Assembly: GCA_023078685.1 (NCBI GenBank)
Contig: JALGAS010000003.1
Location: 3,534,001-3,598,000 of the forward strand
Direction: 5' to 3'
DNA length: 64,000 nt
From: Neopestalotiopsis rosae
Taxonomy: Eukaryota > Ascomycota > Sordariomycetes > Amphisphaeriales > Sporocadaceae
Shown here: positions 54,646-64,000 of the stretch, piece after piece
Layout of the letters: each line of letters starts with the position of its first letter
Position numbering within the stretch: the first letter of the stretch is position 1
Translations under genes and position numbers: made by a program
Notes under the pieces: model-generated
The model's input: only the letters and a program-made list of their open reading frames with translations
What the model was told of the DNA's origin: nothing
Databases searched by the model: none

Positions 54646-56684
54646 TTACAGAGCGAACTCGCTGAGCGGGTCTTGGGGGCTCAGTGCATCCCATATTGTG
54701 ACATCTAGAGAGCCTATATCTAACATGTCGTCGCCTACCAAGGACCAATCAGGCATTGAGTTGGATGCGACAGTGGAAGTTGCTCTGTTACAGTAGCTCG
54801 GATACGATTGAGATGGAAACTCGAATCCCCTATCTTCAATCGTTCGAGCTAGTTGACCAAAGACAGCCTGCACAAGCGGCTCGCCGCTGTATGACAGTGT
54901 CTCTTTATTCTGCGCAATGGACACATGCGAAGACGAAGACTCGCCTTGTGCTACTTGCTCTGTTAAGGCTTCTATTGTTGTCTCGAGAACTTCGCAGTAC
55001 TTGTCAAGCGCGCGGTTCCGAGCTGCGGCAGCAAACAGGGCAGAAGAACAGACACGCAATTCGTTGGCTCGCGCTGGCGTCCAGAGGCTTGGGTCTTTAA
55101 AGATAATGTAGCTATGTATGGACTATCAGCGATGTCAATGCTGGGAGAATGGGGAGTGGACAAGTACCATATCGTCATTCCAGCCGTGAAGACGGTGTTG
55201 ACCATGGTGAAGGAGTACCCAAGACGTCGCTCTAGTCTTTGTCGCTTGAACGATTTGCAAACACCCCCCGCGGCCTGCAAACAAGCTGTTGTCAAGTCAC
55301 TAGACAGCATTTCAGTGGCTAGAAATGGTTCCGTGATTTTCATGGCGGCAGCCTCTATATGAAGCCGCAGAAACTCGCGATCGAGCTCATTGCAATTTGA
55401 AATGGAAGCATCTAGCTGGCGTATTTTTCCGAGTAGAGATATCGCGTATTCTTGGGTCGCGTGAGACAGGTTTGTCCCATGTAGACGATTATAGGCCTGT
55501 GAGTTGATTCGGGACAATCGAACGATGGCAATGAAGACTTGGAGGTCGAGGGGCCGAGGTGTGATGTGACCAAGATCAATGCCGCTATTCATGTCAAGAA
55601 ATGTAGCAAATACGACTGGTGCAGGAAGCTCCACGTCAATGTCGTGATCTGAAAGGCTTACTGGCCGCTTCATATGCCAGGCCACACTCCTTTCGATAAC
55701 ATAGACTGACCAGAATAATCGCCGACGAATGTCTGCTTCGTCTGGTGGGAGATTGAGATAATATTGATTCCGGTGCACGCCGGCATCAATCGCAGTGCGC
55801 ATTGCCAGACCAATTGAATACCATATGTCTGAGGTAAATGAGGAGCGGAGCTTGAACATAATATGCCACAATAGACGCTCGACCCTTTCGATGGTATTGT
55901 TGTCATCAAGGAGTTCCTCACATTCTATTGCTCTAGAGATGTAGGATTCGGGATGTGGGGTTTGCGATGAACCCGTCAGTTGTTGCACTTTGGCGCCAAT
56001 GGCGCAAGCCATATGTAAGCGAAACAATTGCATTGTCGTTCTCGCCGCGGAAGTCAAGGCGCTAGAATCATGTGCGAATGTCTCTAAAATGTCGAGATAG
56101 TCACAAAACGGTAGCCGGCGATGCAAGTTCTCTAGGAACGTAGTCAATAATTGCCATTCCGGGACATGGTTTCTGTCGACGTCGACATCATCATGAATCT
56201 CCGAGGAAGATAATGCGCGGGGCCATGACAATTGCGGCGTATTGCCTGTTGTAAAATGCGCGTCGCCCGTTGAGATGCCAGGGTGCAGTGCTTTAGGAGT
56301 TTGGACCAGATCGTGAAATCCTCCTACAATCTGCTGAGCATGTTGCACTCCTCTATCAGGGTTCGCGTTACTGTCTGAGGAGGCAGTTGGAGATGGTCTG
56401 CTATCGATTGGGTTAACAGGAAATTGGCCTGGTCTGTCGTTTCCTTCGTCCACAATCAGGCTCGGCGTTTGGCTGTGAAGATCCTCGATCTTCTTTATTA
56501 GCTCCTCCTTTGACAATGTGGATAACCGACGCATGAGCGGCGTCGAGTCTCGACTGCATGGAATGTTTGCCGCTCGGCAATTGGCACACGCAGGATAGCC
56601 AACGCATCTTTGCTTCCTCCGATGACATCGTGCGCAGGCCTTGAGTGTTGCACGTCGGGGTCTCGGTGGGGAGCTCATGAACAT
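54646..56684 (-). CDS. Zn2Cys6 transcription factor with fungal-specific middle domain
   Basis: Two exons (56684-55162 and 55111-54646) give 662 residues. The 50-nt intron (GTCCAC donor, CATAG acceptor) was chosen because it joins VFTAGMTIWY to IIFKDPSLWTPARANELRVCSS in phase; the donor is weak, so the exact junction is provisional. The zinc cluster has Cys at 17, 20, 27, 33, 36 and 43 (KACARCHRRKQRC...). A short coiled linker (LSKEELIKKIEDLHSQ) follows. The fungal_trans domain includes FCDYLDILETFA, DDNNTIERVERLLWHIMF, AMRTAIDAGVHRNQYY, RRRLFWSVYVIERSVAWHMKRPVSLSDHDIDVELP. It is a nuclear DNA-binding regulator. Its place between two MFS genes and near a sulfatase suggests pathway-specific control of that group, an inference. 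The Cys spacing and domain are clear. Confidence 0.87.
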
Positions 56685-57440
56685 TTAGCGAAGCTGCAGT
56701 GAGGAATGACCGACCTATGACTTGTGAGTGACTTATTGGCGTCGTCGAAACATCGTGAGTTGCCCAACTATGGAGCTTGAATTGCATAATCACAGCGCAG
56801 ATGACGTGCTTTGGGGGGTTTCGCACAAGTGCCAGAAGCGGGAAAAGGGTTCCCAGCTGGACCAGTAATACCTATCTGAGTGCGGGGAGACGGCATTGAG
56901 TCTGCGATTCTGATTGGCTAAGAGTATTCATTTCGTTGCATCGCACCGAGTGATCTGGACGAATATGTATTGTACCGCATACAAGACTTCAGAGCTTCGA
57001 TTTGTGACAGTTCTTGGGACCCTGCTAGCTTAGGCGCGGCCATGTTGCTCTAGGTATTATTCAGGTGAGGATGCAAGGAGGCAAGCTCAGAACACCCACT
57101 GGGCCCTGCACTCGTAAAAAAGAGGAAGCGAAACAAATCAGTGCGAATCGAAAACAGCTTGTACGTGATTTGATTGATGGCAAAGCCCCGTGGATTTTGA
57201 TCTTCAGCCACTTGTAGAATAATGTATGGAGTAGGTCAAGTGAAGACTGCTCCTAATTACTGCTGAAATATTGGCCGCCTTCTCCCCACACCTCCAGCAG
57301 CGCACCTGCCCTACTGTCACAGCGGTAAAGGCTCCCCGCATAGCCCGCTAAGTCGTCCCCAGTTTCACTGCTTTTACTCTGTAAGCTCTAAAATACCACA
57401 ATTTACCTCCAGTGACACTGTGGATTTTTGTCCATTGTAT
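56685..57440. other. Intergenic region
   Basis: Promoter of the Zn2Cys6 factor and 3' flank of the broken DHA2 transporter. No gene recognised. Confidence 0.5.
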
Positions 57441-59558
57441 TCACAATTGTGTTTCCCTCATCAACATGGTAACTACGAACCCCATTGACACAAGAACCAT
57501 TGATAAAACTGTGGACATTAGCTTGAGCCTTGAGTTAATGCTATTGCATAGATTGGGTTTTCCTCACCATTCGAACTTGAGAGTGCATGAATGAACGCAT
57601 CTGCGACAAGATGCCAGATCGCTTCTGGCAATTTCTGGATGTACTCAGTGTCGGAAGTTACTCGCCGAATAATCTAGAGTTATTTGATATCAGTATTGTA
57701 TTGGTAACATCTTGTGTGGTGAATTCTCACCTCTTGCTTATTGTCGATACCATCCAAATTCCTCCTAAGCAGAAGATTTGTTCTTCGGTTGATTATGGAT
57801 GTGGACAAACTGGCACCCACAAGAACGCCAATATTCTGTGCGAGGAACCATGCTGAGCCGGCTACTGTATATAGGAGTGCTCTAGACTGGCAGCGAGATG
57901 CACAAACGTTGTTGACTGAATGATGCCCATGCCCATGCCAGGCAGAAAAGCAAAGACAGACTCATACCACGTCGTGCTTCCGCGCCATCGCAGGAAGATG
58001 ATCAGAAATCCGGTGAACCCGATGAAATTGCCTGTCGCCGTCATCGTCTTGTATCTCTTGTATCGAGTGATCAGTTGACCACTGAGGATTGTGCCGACAG
58101 CATTGCCAATGACGACGGGGACGATGCGGGTACCAGAAGACGAAATCGATTCTCGACCGACGACTTGGAAATATATGGGAATGGCGTAAAGCAGCTGCCA
58201 GCCAAAGCATTAGCAGAGTTCTTTAAGCCTCAGATGGAGATATAGCCTCGACTTACCCCGAATTGCGCAGCTGACTGGAACATGATGATCGCATACGATG
58301 TCAACACGCCTTGGTTGGCAAGAAGTCCAAGAGGGAAGATCGGCTCCCTGGCGTAGTACTTCTCAATGATGATGAAAGCGACGAGAGATATCGCAAATGC
58401 AACCACCAAGGCCGCCGTGGGCCACGACCATCCTAGCTTTGTACCGATTTCGACGGAAAGCAGCCCTGCAACAACGACTCCCACGAGCGAAGCGGCGCCA
58501 GCGAAATCGATCCGACGCAATGCAGAGGAGCCCCTGCTATAATGTTGAGTGTCCAAGACATTATTGGATCTAGGCTCTGGTAGCTTCCAAATGACGACGC
58601 TTAGACCGATGAGAGCTATGGGAAATTGGATGAGGAAGCACCTGAGCCCGCACGTTGGTATTAATTCCCGCAATCTTCGTGTCTGAAGAGACTGTTACTC
58701 ACCATCTCCAACCGACACTGCCTGCGAGCCACCCTCCGACTGGTCCTCCGATGGACCGGGCGATAGTCGCAGTCAGATTCACATATGCTCTGTAACGGGC
58801 AACATCACGAAGAGGCACCAAGTCTGTATCGCGCAGTCAGTAAATGTCAGTTCATCAGGTCGTTGCCTTTGTACCTGCTACAATGATAGAGGTTAGGGCG
58901 ATTTTGCCGGCACTGCCCACTCCACTAACAGCGCGACCAAGAATTACATGCCAGAACCTCTGACCGGTTGCCCTGAAACTAATCAGTACTCAAATTCTGT
59001 CGAAGTGTCAAGTAATACATATTGAGAGACTCGTACACGAGGAGACAACCGAGTCCAAAGACTAGCCAGCTGAAGATGATACACTTTCTCCGGCCATAGA
59101 TGTCGCTCAGCTTGCCGTACTATTGTATGGTCAACGCTATACTGCATATATGAACTTTCCGGCATGACAAATGATCTTACCAGTGGTTGGCTTGCGGATT
59201 GAGATAGCGTGTATGTTGTCAGAAGCCATGCTGCTGAAGATAGAGCATTGAACTCGGAAGCTATATGCTGATTGGTGGCGATGACTACGGACGACACGGC
59301 ATTTGACAAGAAGATTCCTAAAAGTGTCAGTCAATTGCTGTTAGTCGCTGTCGCGATGGGTATCATCGTATTACCCATAAGCAGTATAGGAAGTACCATC
59401 CATAGTACTACGGGCTGTATGTGTTCTTGTTCTCGATCAGACCCTCCGTCGACACCTGCATTGCGAATTAGCTTTGCTGAAGGATATATTCAGTTCCTAT
59501 GATAGTCCTTACTGGCAGGGTGACTATCACCCAGCAATGCGCTTCTCTCGTGCACCAT
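57441..59558 (-). pseudogene. DHA2/VBA-type MFS transporter, disrupted by a one-base frameshift
   Basis: Exons read from the start: 59558-59513, 59476-59375, 59317-59181, 59119-59019, 58972-58875, 58823-58703, 58641-58257, then 58194-57862, which ends in a stop. They encode a fourteen-helix drug or basic-amino-acid exporter of the VBA kind. Landmarks are the ERSALLG leader, GIFLSNAVSSVVIATNQHIA, YGKLSDIYGRRK, LGRAVSGVGSAGK and GMGMGIIQSTTFVHLAAS. After HLAASLEHSYIQ the frame meets TAG at 57862-57864. The expected continuation, VAGSAWFLAQNIGVLVGASLS, lies directly after it in another phase and goes on through spliced exons (to 57731, 57673-57568, 57508-57441) ending MLMRETQL. One missing base explains it. 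The truncated product would lack the last membrane helices. A sequencing error or a strain-specific mutation would look the same. The first intron in this model is only 36 nt. Confidence 0.75.
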
Positions 59559-59953
59559 CACAACTGTCTTGGACTTTTGGTGTAACATGATGCGACTATC
59601 ACAATGTTCGATGGCGTCGCAAAGAAGAAGAAGACTATGTGTCAATTACAGACATAGACATGATGGAACCTGTTACTTCGACCGAAGCAAATTGATACAC
59701 TAGTCCTCATCGAGGCATTATAGAGCCTAAGGATTCGTGCATGCGATCGGGAAGCGCTCAACCAGAATATACTGCCGAAGCATTAAGCCGCCGACGGCGT
59801 CGTTCGGCGATCGGACACTAAGCATTTCGGCGAACGGAAGGGCACACGCGACCCACATTGACCGCGACGAATCCTGCGGATGGAAGACTTACATACCGAT
59901 GTTGACTGTAGAACTAAATACAAACAAATTACTGCTTTGTATTTCCTTACGAA
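59559..59953. promoter_or_regulatory. Divergent promoter, DHA2 transporter / sulfatase
   Basis: 395 bases between the two start codons. Two TTCGGCGA copies, at 59803-59810 and 59826-59833, form a direct repeat with 23-base periodicity. The first extends to TTCGGCGATCG, identical to the reverse complement of 54431-54441 in the promoter of the other MFS gene. Several other CGG triplets lie within 50 bases. Confidence 0.5.
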
Positions 59954-61914
59954 ATGTCCAGACAATCGCAAGTACCAAAAATGTGGCAGATACTTTTCGC
60001 GTTGTTTGCGTTTGCGCATAATGGACTATGCACCCAACCAAACATTCTCTTCATCTTGACTGATGACCAGGATTGGCACATGGAAAGTGTTCACCATATG
60101 CAGAATCTGAAGGTATATATCATAAGCATCAAGGCACAATTTCAGAAGACAGCTGACTCGGAATAGTCCCTGGTTGTCAATGAGGGCCTCACGTACAACC
60201 AGCATTACTGCACGGTTGCACTCTGCTGTCCCTCGCGAGCTTCGCTTTGGACCGGCAGAGCGGCGCATAACCACAACGTTACCAATGTGGCCCCGCCTCA
60301 CGGGGGATACCCAAAAGTGGTTGATCAAGGTGTAAATGACGACAATCTGTTCCTATGGATGCAAGATGCCGGTTACCAGACATACTACGTGGGAAAATTG
60401 TGGAACTTTCACGCCGTCGACAATTACAACAAGCCTTTTGCCAAAGGATTCAATGGATCAGAATTCTTGCTCGACCCCTACACATACCAGTACTGGAATG
60501 CTCAAATGACTCGCAACGGCCAGGAGCCCGTCAGCTACTCTGGTCAATATTCGACAGATGTGGTTGCCGAGAAATCCCTCGGCTTCCTCCGTGATGCTTT
60601 GGCTGAGGAGAACCCCTTTTTCCTCACCATAGCACCAATTGCACCACACTCGAATTGGGTTATAGACCCTGAGCATGACCTATCATACTTAGAAGAGCCC
60701 AAATCCGCACCTCGGCATCAGCACCTGTTTGAGGATTACATCATTCCGCGCACGAAAAGCTTCAATGCCCCAATTATCGGCGGCGCCAGCTGGGTCAAGG
60801 GCCTCTCGGAACTCAATGACACAGTACTCGCTTACAATGATCATTACCAACGCCAACGATTGAGGGCTCTACAAGCCGTCGACGAGATGCTGCCACGACT
60901 GGTTCAAGAACTGGAAAAAGCTGGTCAGCTGGACAATACCTACATATTCTACACTACCGACAACGGGTACCACATTAGCCAGCATCAGATGCACCCAGGC
61001 AAAGAGTGTGGCTATGGTAAGTCGTTGGAACAAAGCTTGATCCCTCACGAGGCCGGTGCCGTCCTGAATTGCAGCGGAACTGACCGCCACAGATACCGAT
61101 ATACACATCCCATTCTTCGTTCGCGGACCCGGCGTCCCCCGCGGGGAGGTGGTAGATGCCGTGACCACGCACACAGACGTCAGCTCGACCCTATTGAAGA
61201 TCGCTGGTGTCTCCAAGACGCTAGATGGGGTGGCAATGCCCTTGCATATGACCGGTGACGATCTCTCTTCCCGGCATGAGCATGCCACCATTGAGTACTG
61301 GGGAATGGTGAGTTTCGACGGTTTAGTCCAGGAACGAGGAAATTACTCACGATATGCAGGCTGTGCCAGAGGGCGACTATGGCGGCAAGGCCGATAAGAA
61401 TCGAGAAGCGGGAGAGTGGAAGAACATCTACCGCAACAACACATACAAAGGTATTCGAATAGTATCCGACGAGTACAGTCTCTACTATTCGGTCTGGTGT
61501 ACCGGCGAAATCGAGTTCTACGACTTGAAGGTACGTAGGCTTGACCAGAGGTTGAAGTAGACAGCTTAGTTGACCTTGTTGCAGTATGATCCCTTCCAAA
61601 CCACCAATATAGCTGTATCGGCGGCGCCGTCATGGTACCATATCGCAGGCCAGCCTCTGAGCCAGATTCTGCCGCGCCTCAATGCTTTGGTCATGGTATT
61701 GAAAACATGCAAGGATAGTGTGTGTACCCTCCCTTGGGAAGTGCTCCATCCAAGGGGTGACGTCAAAAGCTTGCGCCAGGCTCTTGAGAAGCGATTTGAT
61801 GTCTTTTACAATCGTCAGCCGAGTATGTGGTTTTCGGAATGTCCTCTGGCCTATTTCGCACATCTAGAGAACCAAGCCCCAGTTGAAGCGTTTAGTAGCG
61901 AGGCTGAGCTGTAA
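59954..61914 (+). CDS. Secreted sulfatase (formylglycine-dependent)
   Basis: Five exons (59954-60112, 60167-61016, 61093-61307, 61360-61530, 61585-61914) give 574 residues. A signal peptide is centred on MWQILFALFAFAHNGLC; the ATG at 59981 would be an equally good start. Motifs: PNILFILTDDQD (Ca2+ ligands, residues 29-40), CCPSRASLWTGR with C73 as the residue oxidised to formylglycine, YYVGKLWN, PFFLTIAPIAPHSNW, YIFYTTDNGYHISQH (metal-binding Asp-Asn) and, across the splice, CGYDTDIHIPFFVRGPG. The third intron acceptor was chosen for this match; a nearer CAG would insert extra residues. The C-terminal exon has four Cys and no membrane anchor. It hydrolyses a sulfate ester outside the cell; aryl or carbohydrate sulfate cannot be decided. 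It diverges from the DHA2 transporter and shares a promoter motif with the MFS gene at 52.6-54.3 kb. Confidence 0.88.
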
Positions 61915-62759
61915 GACATCAAATTGACTGTTGGTCACATATGTTGGACATGACTGTTTCTGTATGCGTGAATGGACTTTCCACAGGCCGGTGAAACATT
62001 GCGCCTGTGACTGGTCGAAGTAAAAACATGGCCATGTAACAAGGGTCGGTCTCTTGAACAGTAGCGCAAAAAGGTTGTTTGGCTGATTGTAGGGCTGGAC
62101 TGCTATGCTGCCGGTGCCAAAGCTTCTCTCCACACCGCCATAACCATTGGGCTTGTGGAGTGTACTGGTGTCCACGGTTCAAACTCAAATGCTTAATCAG
62201 CCTTCCCAGCTGGACGGTTCTTGGGATTGAAGGTAACATCGCTTCAGGGCACTGGTGTGCTCAGGTTTCACAGAGTCACTTGATGCGCGAGCTAATAAAG
62301 TGTATCAACCATGCAAGCCACACACACATAATAGTCCTCCATTTGCACATTCCTACAATGACTTGCTGTGGGAAACTTTAGTCCACCGTCTTCTATGAGA
62401 ACGATTTGATGACCTAGCTAAAAACACAGCCTCTGCTAGTCACCTGACTGAACCATACTGCTGCAGCTGCCTAGTGTCGTTGTGAGAGGTGCTTTATACG
62501 CAGTCTATGTGAAAGGAAGTATTGGAGTACGTATGTTCAAGCGCAGAGTGTACACACGCAATGAGTATGGTTGCTGTTTTCAAAGCTACCGTCGGCGAGA
62601 CTGAATTGTTCTAGTCCCCAGGCTCCATAAGGCTGAATCCCCAATTGGCGTAAGATCGTAGCTGCTATATCATAGCTGCTGGCGAAGGGGCACATATAGA
62701 GGGTCTCCAACCCGCCTTCTCTTAGATACTTATCCTGTTGTCCTATATTGATCACAATC
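61915..62759. other. Intergenic region
   Basis: Sulfatase 3' flank and promoter of the P-loop gene. Short frames (62079-62381 plus, 62537-62770 minus) have no recognisable domain. Confidence 0.5.
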
Positions 62760-64000
62760 ATGGCGGTCACTTCAGAGGCTTACAAGTATTTCTACATATG
62801 TATCGGCAAGACTGGAACGGGCAAAAGACCATTCATTTCAGCTGTGGGGGGACACCCTATTGATTTGAACCCCTCTGATGCTGGCGCTCAGCTCTATACA
62901 CTTCCAAGACCAAATGAACATATTTCCATAATCAACACCCCAGGATTCAGGACTGGTATCCTTCGCCGACCGTCCGATCCCCTGTCTCTGAGGCCCTCGC
63001 CGTTATTTAGCATTCAGACAAATCAGAGCAGTCTTCTTCGCCTCTTGAATCATAATCAGATTTCTAGTTTCAACGGGATCTTCTGGTTTGTTGACAACTC
63101 CAGCTCTGAGAGGGAGCTGGAGGCACAGGCACGCTTCATTGATAACCTTCTCCACGAGGTTACAGGGCCATTGGATCCCCCTGAGTCAAATTGGGACCAC
63201 GTGGCTGTGATTCATGGTTCTAGCGTGGACACAAGAATCATCAAGAGAAATGTCCGCCGCGTCACTCTCCAAGATATAGATACCAGCTACCATATGAAGG
63301 ATATCGAAGACATCATGGAGCGCCTAAGAATACGCCGATCGAATACGAATGCCAACGACCGCAGACGACGATCATCGACAGAATCGACAGACTCAATTCA
63401 AGAAAGTCGTCAGGGCGTTTTGAGTCTTATTCGAAATCACGGACATATTTGGGTAAGTCCTTTTTTCATATTAGACTTCAAGTAAAAACTCACGAGATAC
63501 AGTGGTCGGCCCGGCAAGATAAATGTGTCAGTTGTGGCCAGACGGGTGACCATCGGGCATTTTACCCTGGCCATACCCAGGTAGAGCGAGTTCATCTCGT
63601 ATCTCGCTACCACCGTGGCAGCCTTGTCAAAGTCCATGAGCCGTGTGTCACAAACCAGCGGGCGGGATCTCAAGCCGCACCCACGCCAGTACCCAGCGAG
63701 GCTGCCGCGAATCAGCCAACAGCTGTCTCAGCTACCTACAATCACACTGCGACCCAGTTGAATATAGCTTTTAGAGTCAATATGCCAGCAAGTCCACAGG
63801 ACTCGAAGAGACATCCCGGTGCCAGAGCCATGACGCCCACGTGTCTGGTCACCCGCCGCCCACTGCCGAGAGATGACATCGTCACAATTGCGAGTCGCAC
63901 CACAATGATTGGTGTTTGCAATTATTGCAATCAAGACGCATCAAACTCATCCGGATGTCTATACTACTGGACGTGCTGCGAGACAACATTCTCTGCCTCC
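62760..64000 (+). CDS. AIG1/GTPase-like P-loop protein, 3' end outside window
   Basis: Exon 1 (62760-63452, 231 residues) and exon 2 (from 63503, open to the window edge) join across a GTAAGT intron. At least 397 residues are visible. The N-terminus YFYICIGKTGTGKRPF aligns with a Walker A loop, but the Ser/Thr after Lys is Arg (R23). SIINTPGFRTG looks like the G3 switch (D of DxxG replaced by N), and GIFWFVDNSSSERELEAQARFIDNLL resembles the G4 region of AIG1-like GTPases found in many fungal proteins. A basic, Ser-rich linker (RIRRSNTNANDRRRRSSTES) follows. Exon 2 has CVSCGQTGDHR and, near the edge, CNYCNQD and YWTCC, possible zinc-binding Cys pairs. Nucleotide binding may be weakened or lost. 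Function is unknown. Confidence 0.6.

Noticed and set aside
1..64000. tRNA genes, rRNA, CRISPR arrays, intact transposons
   Set aside because: No cloverleaf-type GGTTCRANTCC box with matching A-box, no direct-repeat/spacer array, and no transposase or reverse-transcriptase motif were seen by eye; a tRNAscan and repeat-library search would be needed to exclude small elements.

Overview
The window is chromosomal DNA of a filamentous ascomycete, most likely a Sordariomycete and plausibly Hypocreales. The grounds are the many 45-100 nt GT-AG introns with CTAAY-type branch sites and the gene families present: a HET-domain protein, a 2EXR protein, DUF3176, Zn2Cys6 factors, WSC and PAN/Apple modules, a trichodiene-synthase-fold terpene cyclase and a KEX2-processed repeat precursor. 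No tRNA, rRNA, CRISPR array or intact transposon was seen. All gene models were spliced by eye from splice signals, phase and family motifs.

Layout. 0-9.2 kb (all minus): a 2EXR protein, a HET protein, a single-pass surface protein and a lone trichodiene-synthase-like cyclase, separated by gene-poor DNA. 10.5-19.2 kb: a small secreted protein, about 3.7 kb with no convincing gene, a 12-exon seven-TM protein on the plus strand whose exons are too short to stand out as ORFs, a coiled-coil protein and a doubtful Cys/His-rich ORF. 19.2-30.3 kb: a DUF3176 membrane protein, an AAAP amino-acid transporter and a 1302-residue secreted hydrolase with four WSC and three PAN-like modules.

32.3-40.4 kb: a urea amidolyase diverging from a Zn2Cys6 factor that resembles Dal81/TamA, a likely nitrogen-assimilation pair. 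40.8-43.9 kb: a secreted serine carboxypeptidase and a precursor with six KEX2-bounded repeats, a candidate RiPP or secreted-peptide gene. 44-52 kb: a P450, a large membrane protein and a secreted FAD oxidase, lying between two AT-rich islands.

52.6-61.9 kb: an anion-type MFS transporter, a Zn2Cys6 factor, a DHA2/VBA-type MFS gene broken by a one-base frameshift, and a secreted sulfatase. The promoter of the first transporter and the divergent promoter of the broken transporter and sulfatase share an 11-bp motif, so these genes may form one regulon for an anionic or sulfated substrate. 62.8 kb to the end: a partial gene for a P-loop protein with an abnormal Walker A motif.

The best candidates for something new are the KEX2 repeat precursor, the seven-TM gene with an apparent 3-nt exon, the orphan terpene cyclase and the 52.6-61.9 kb module.
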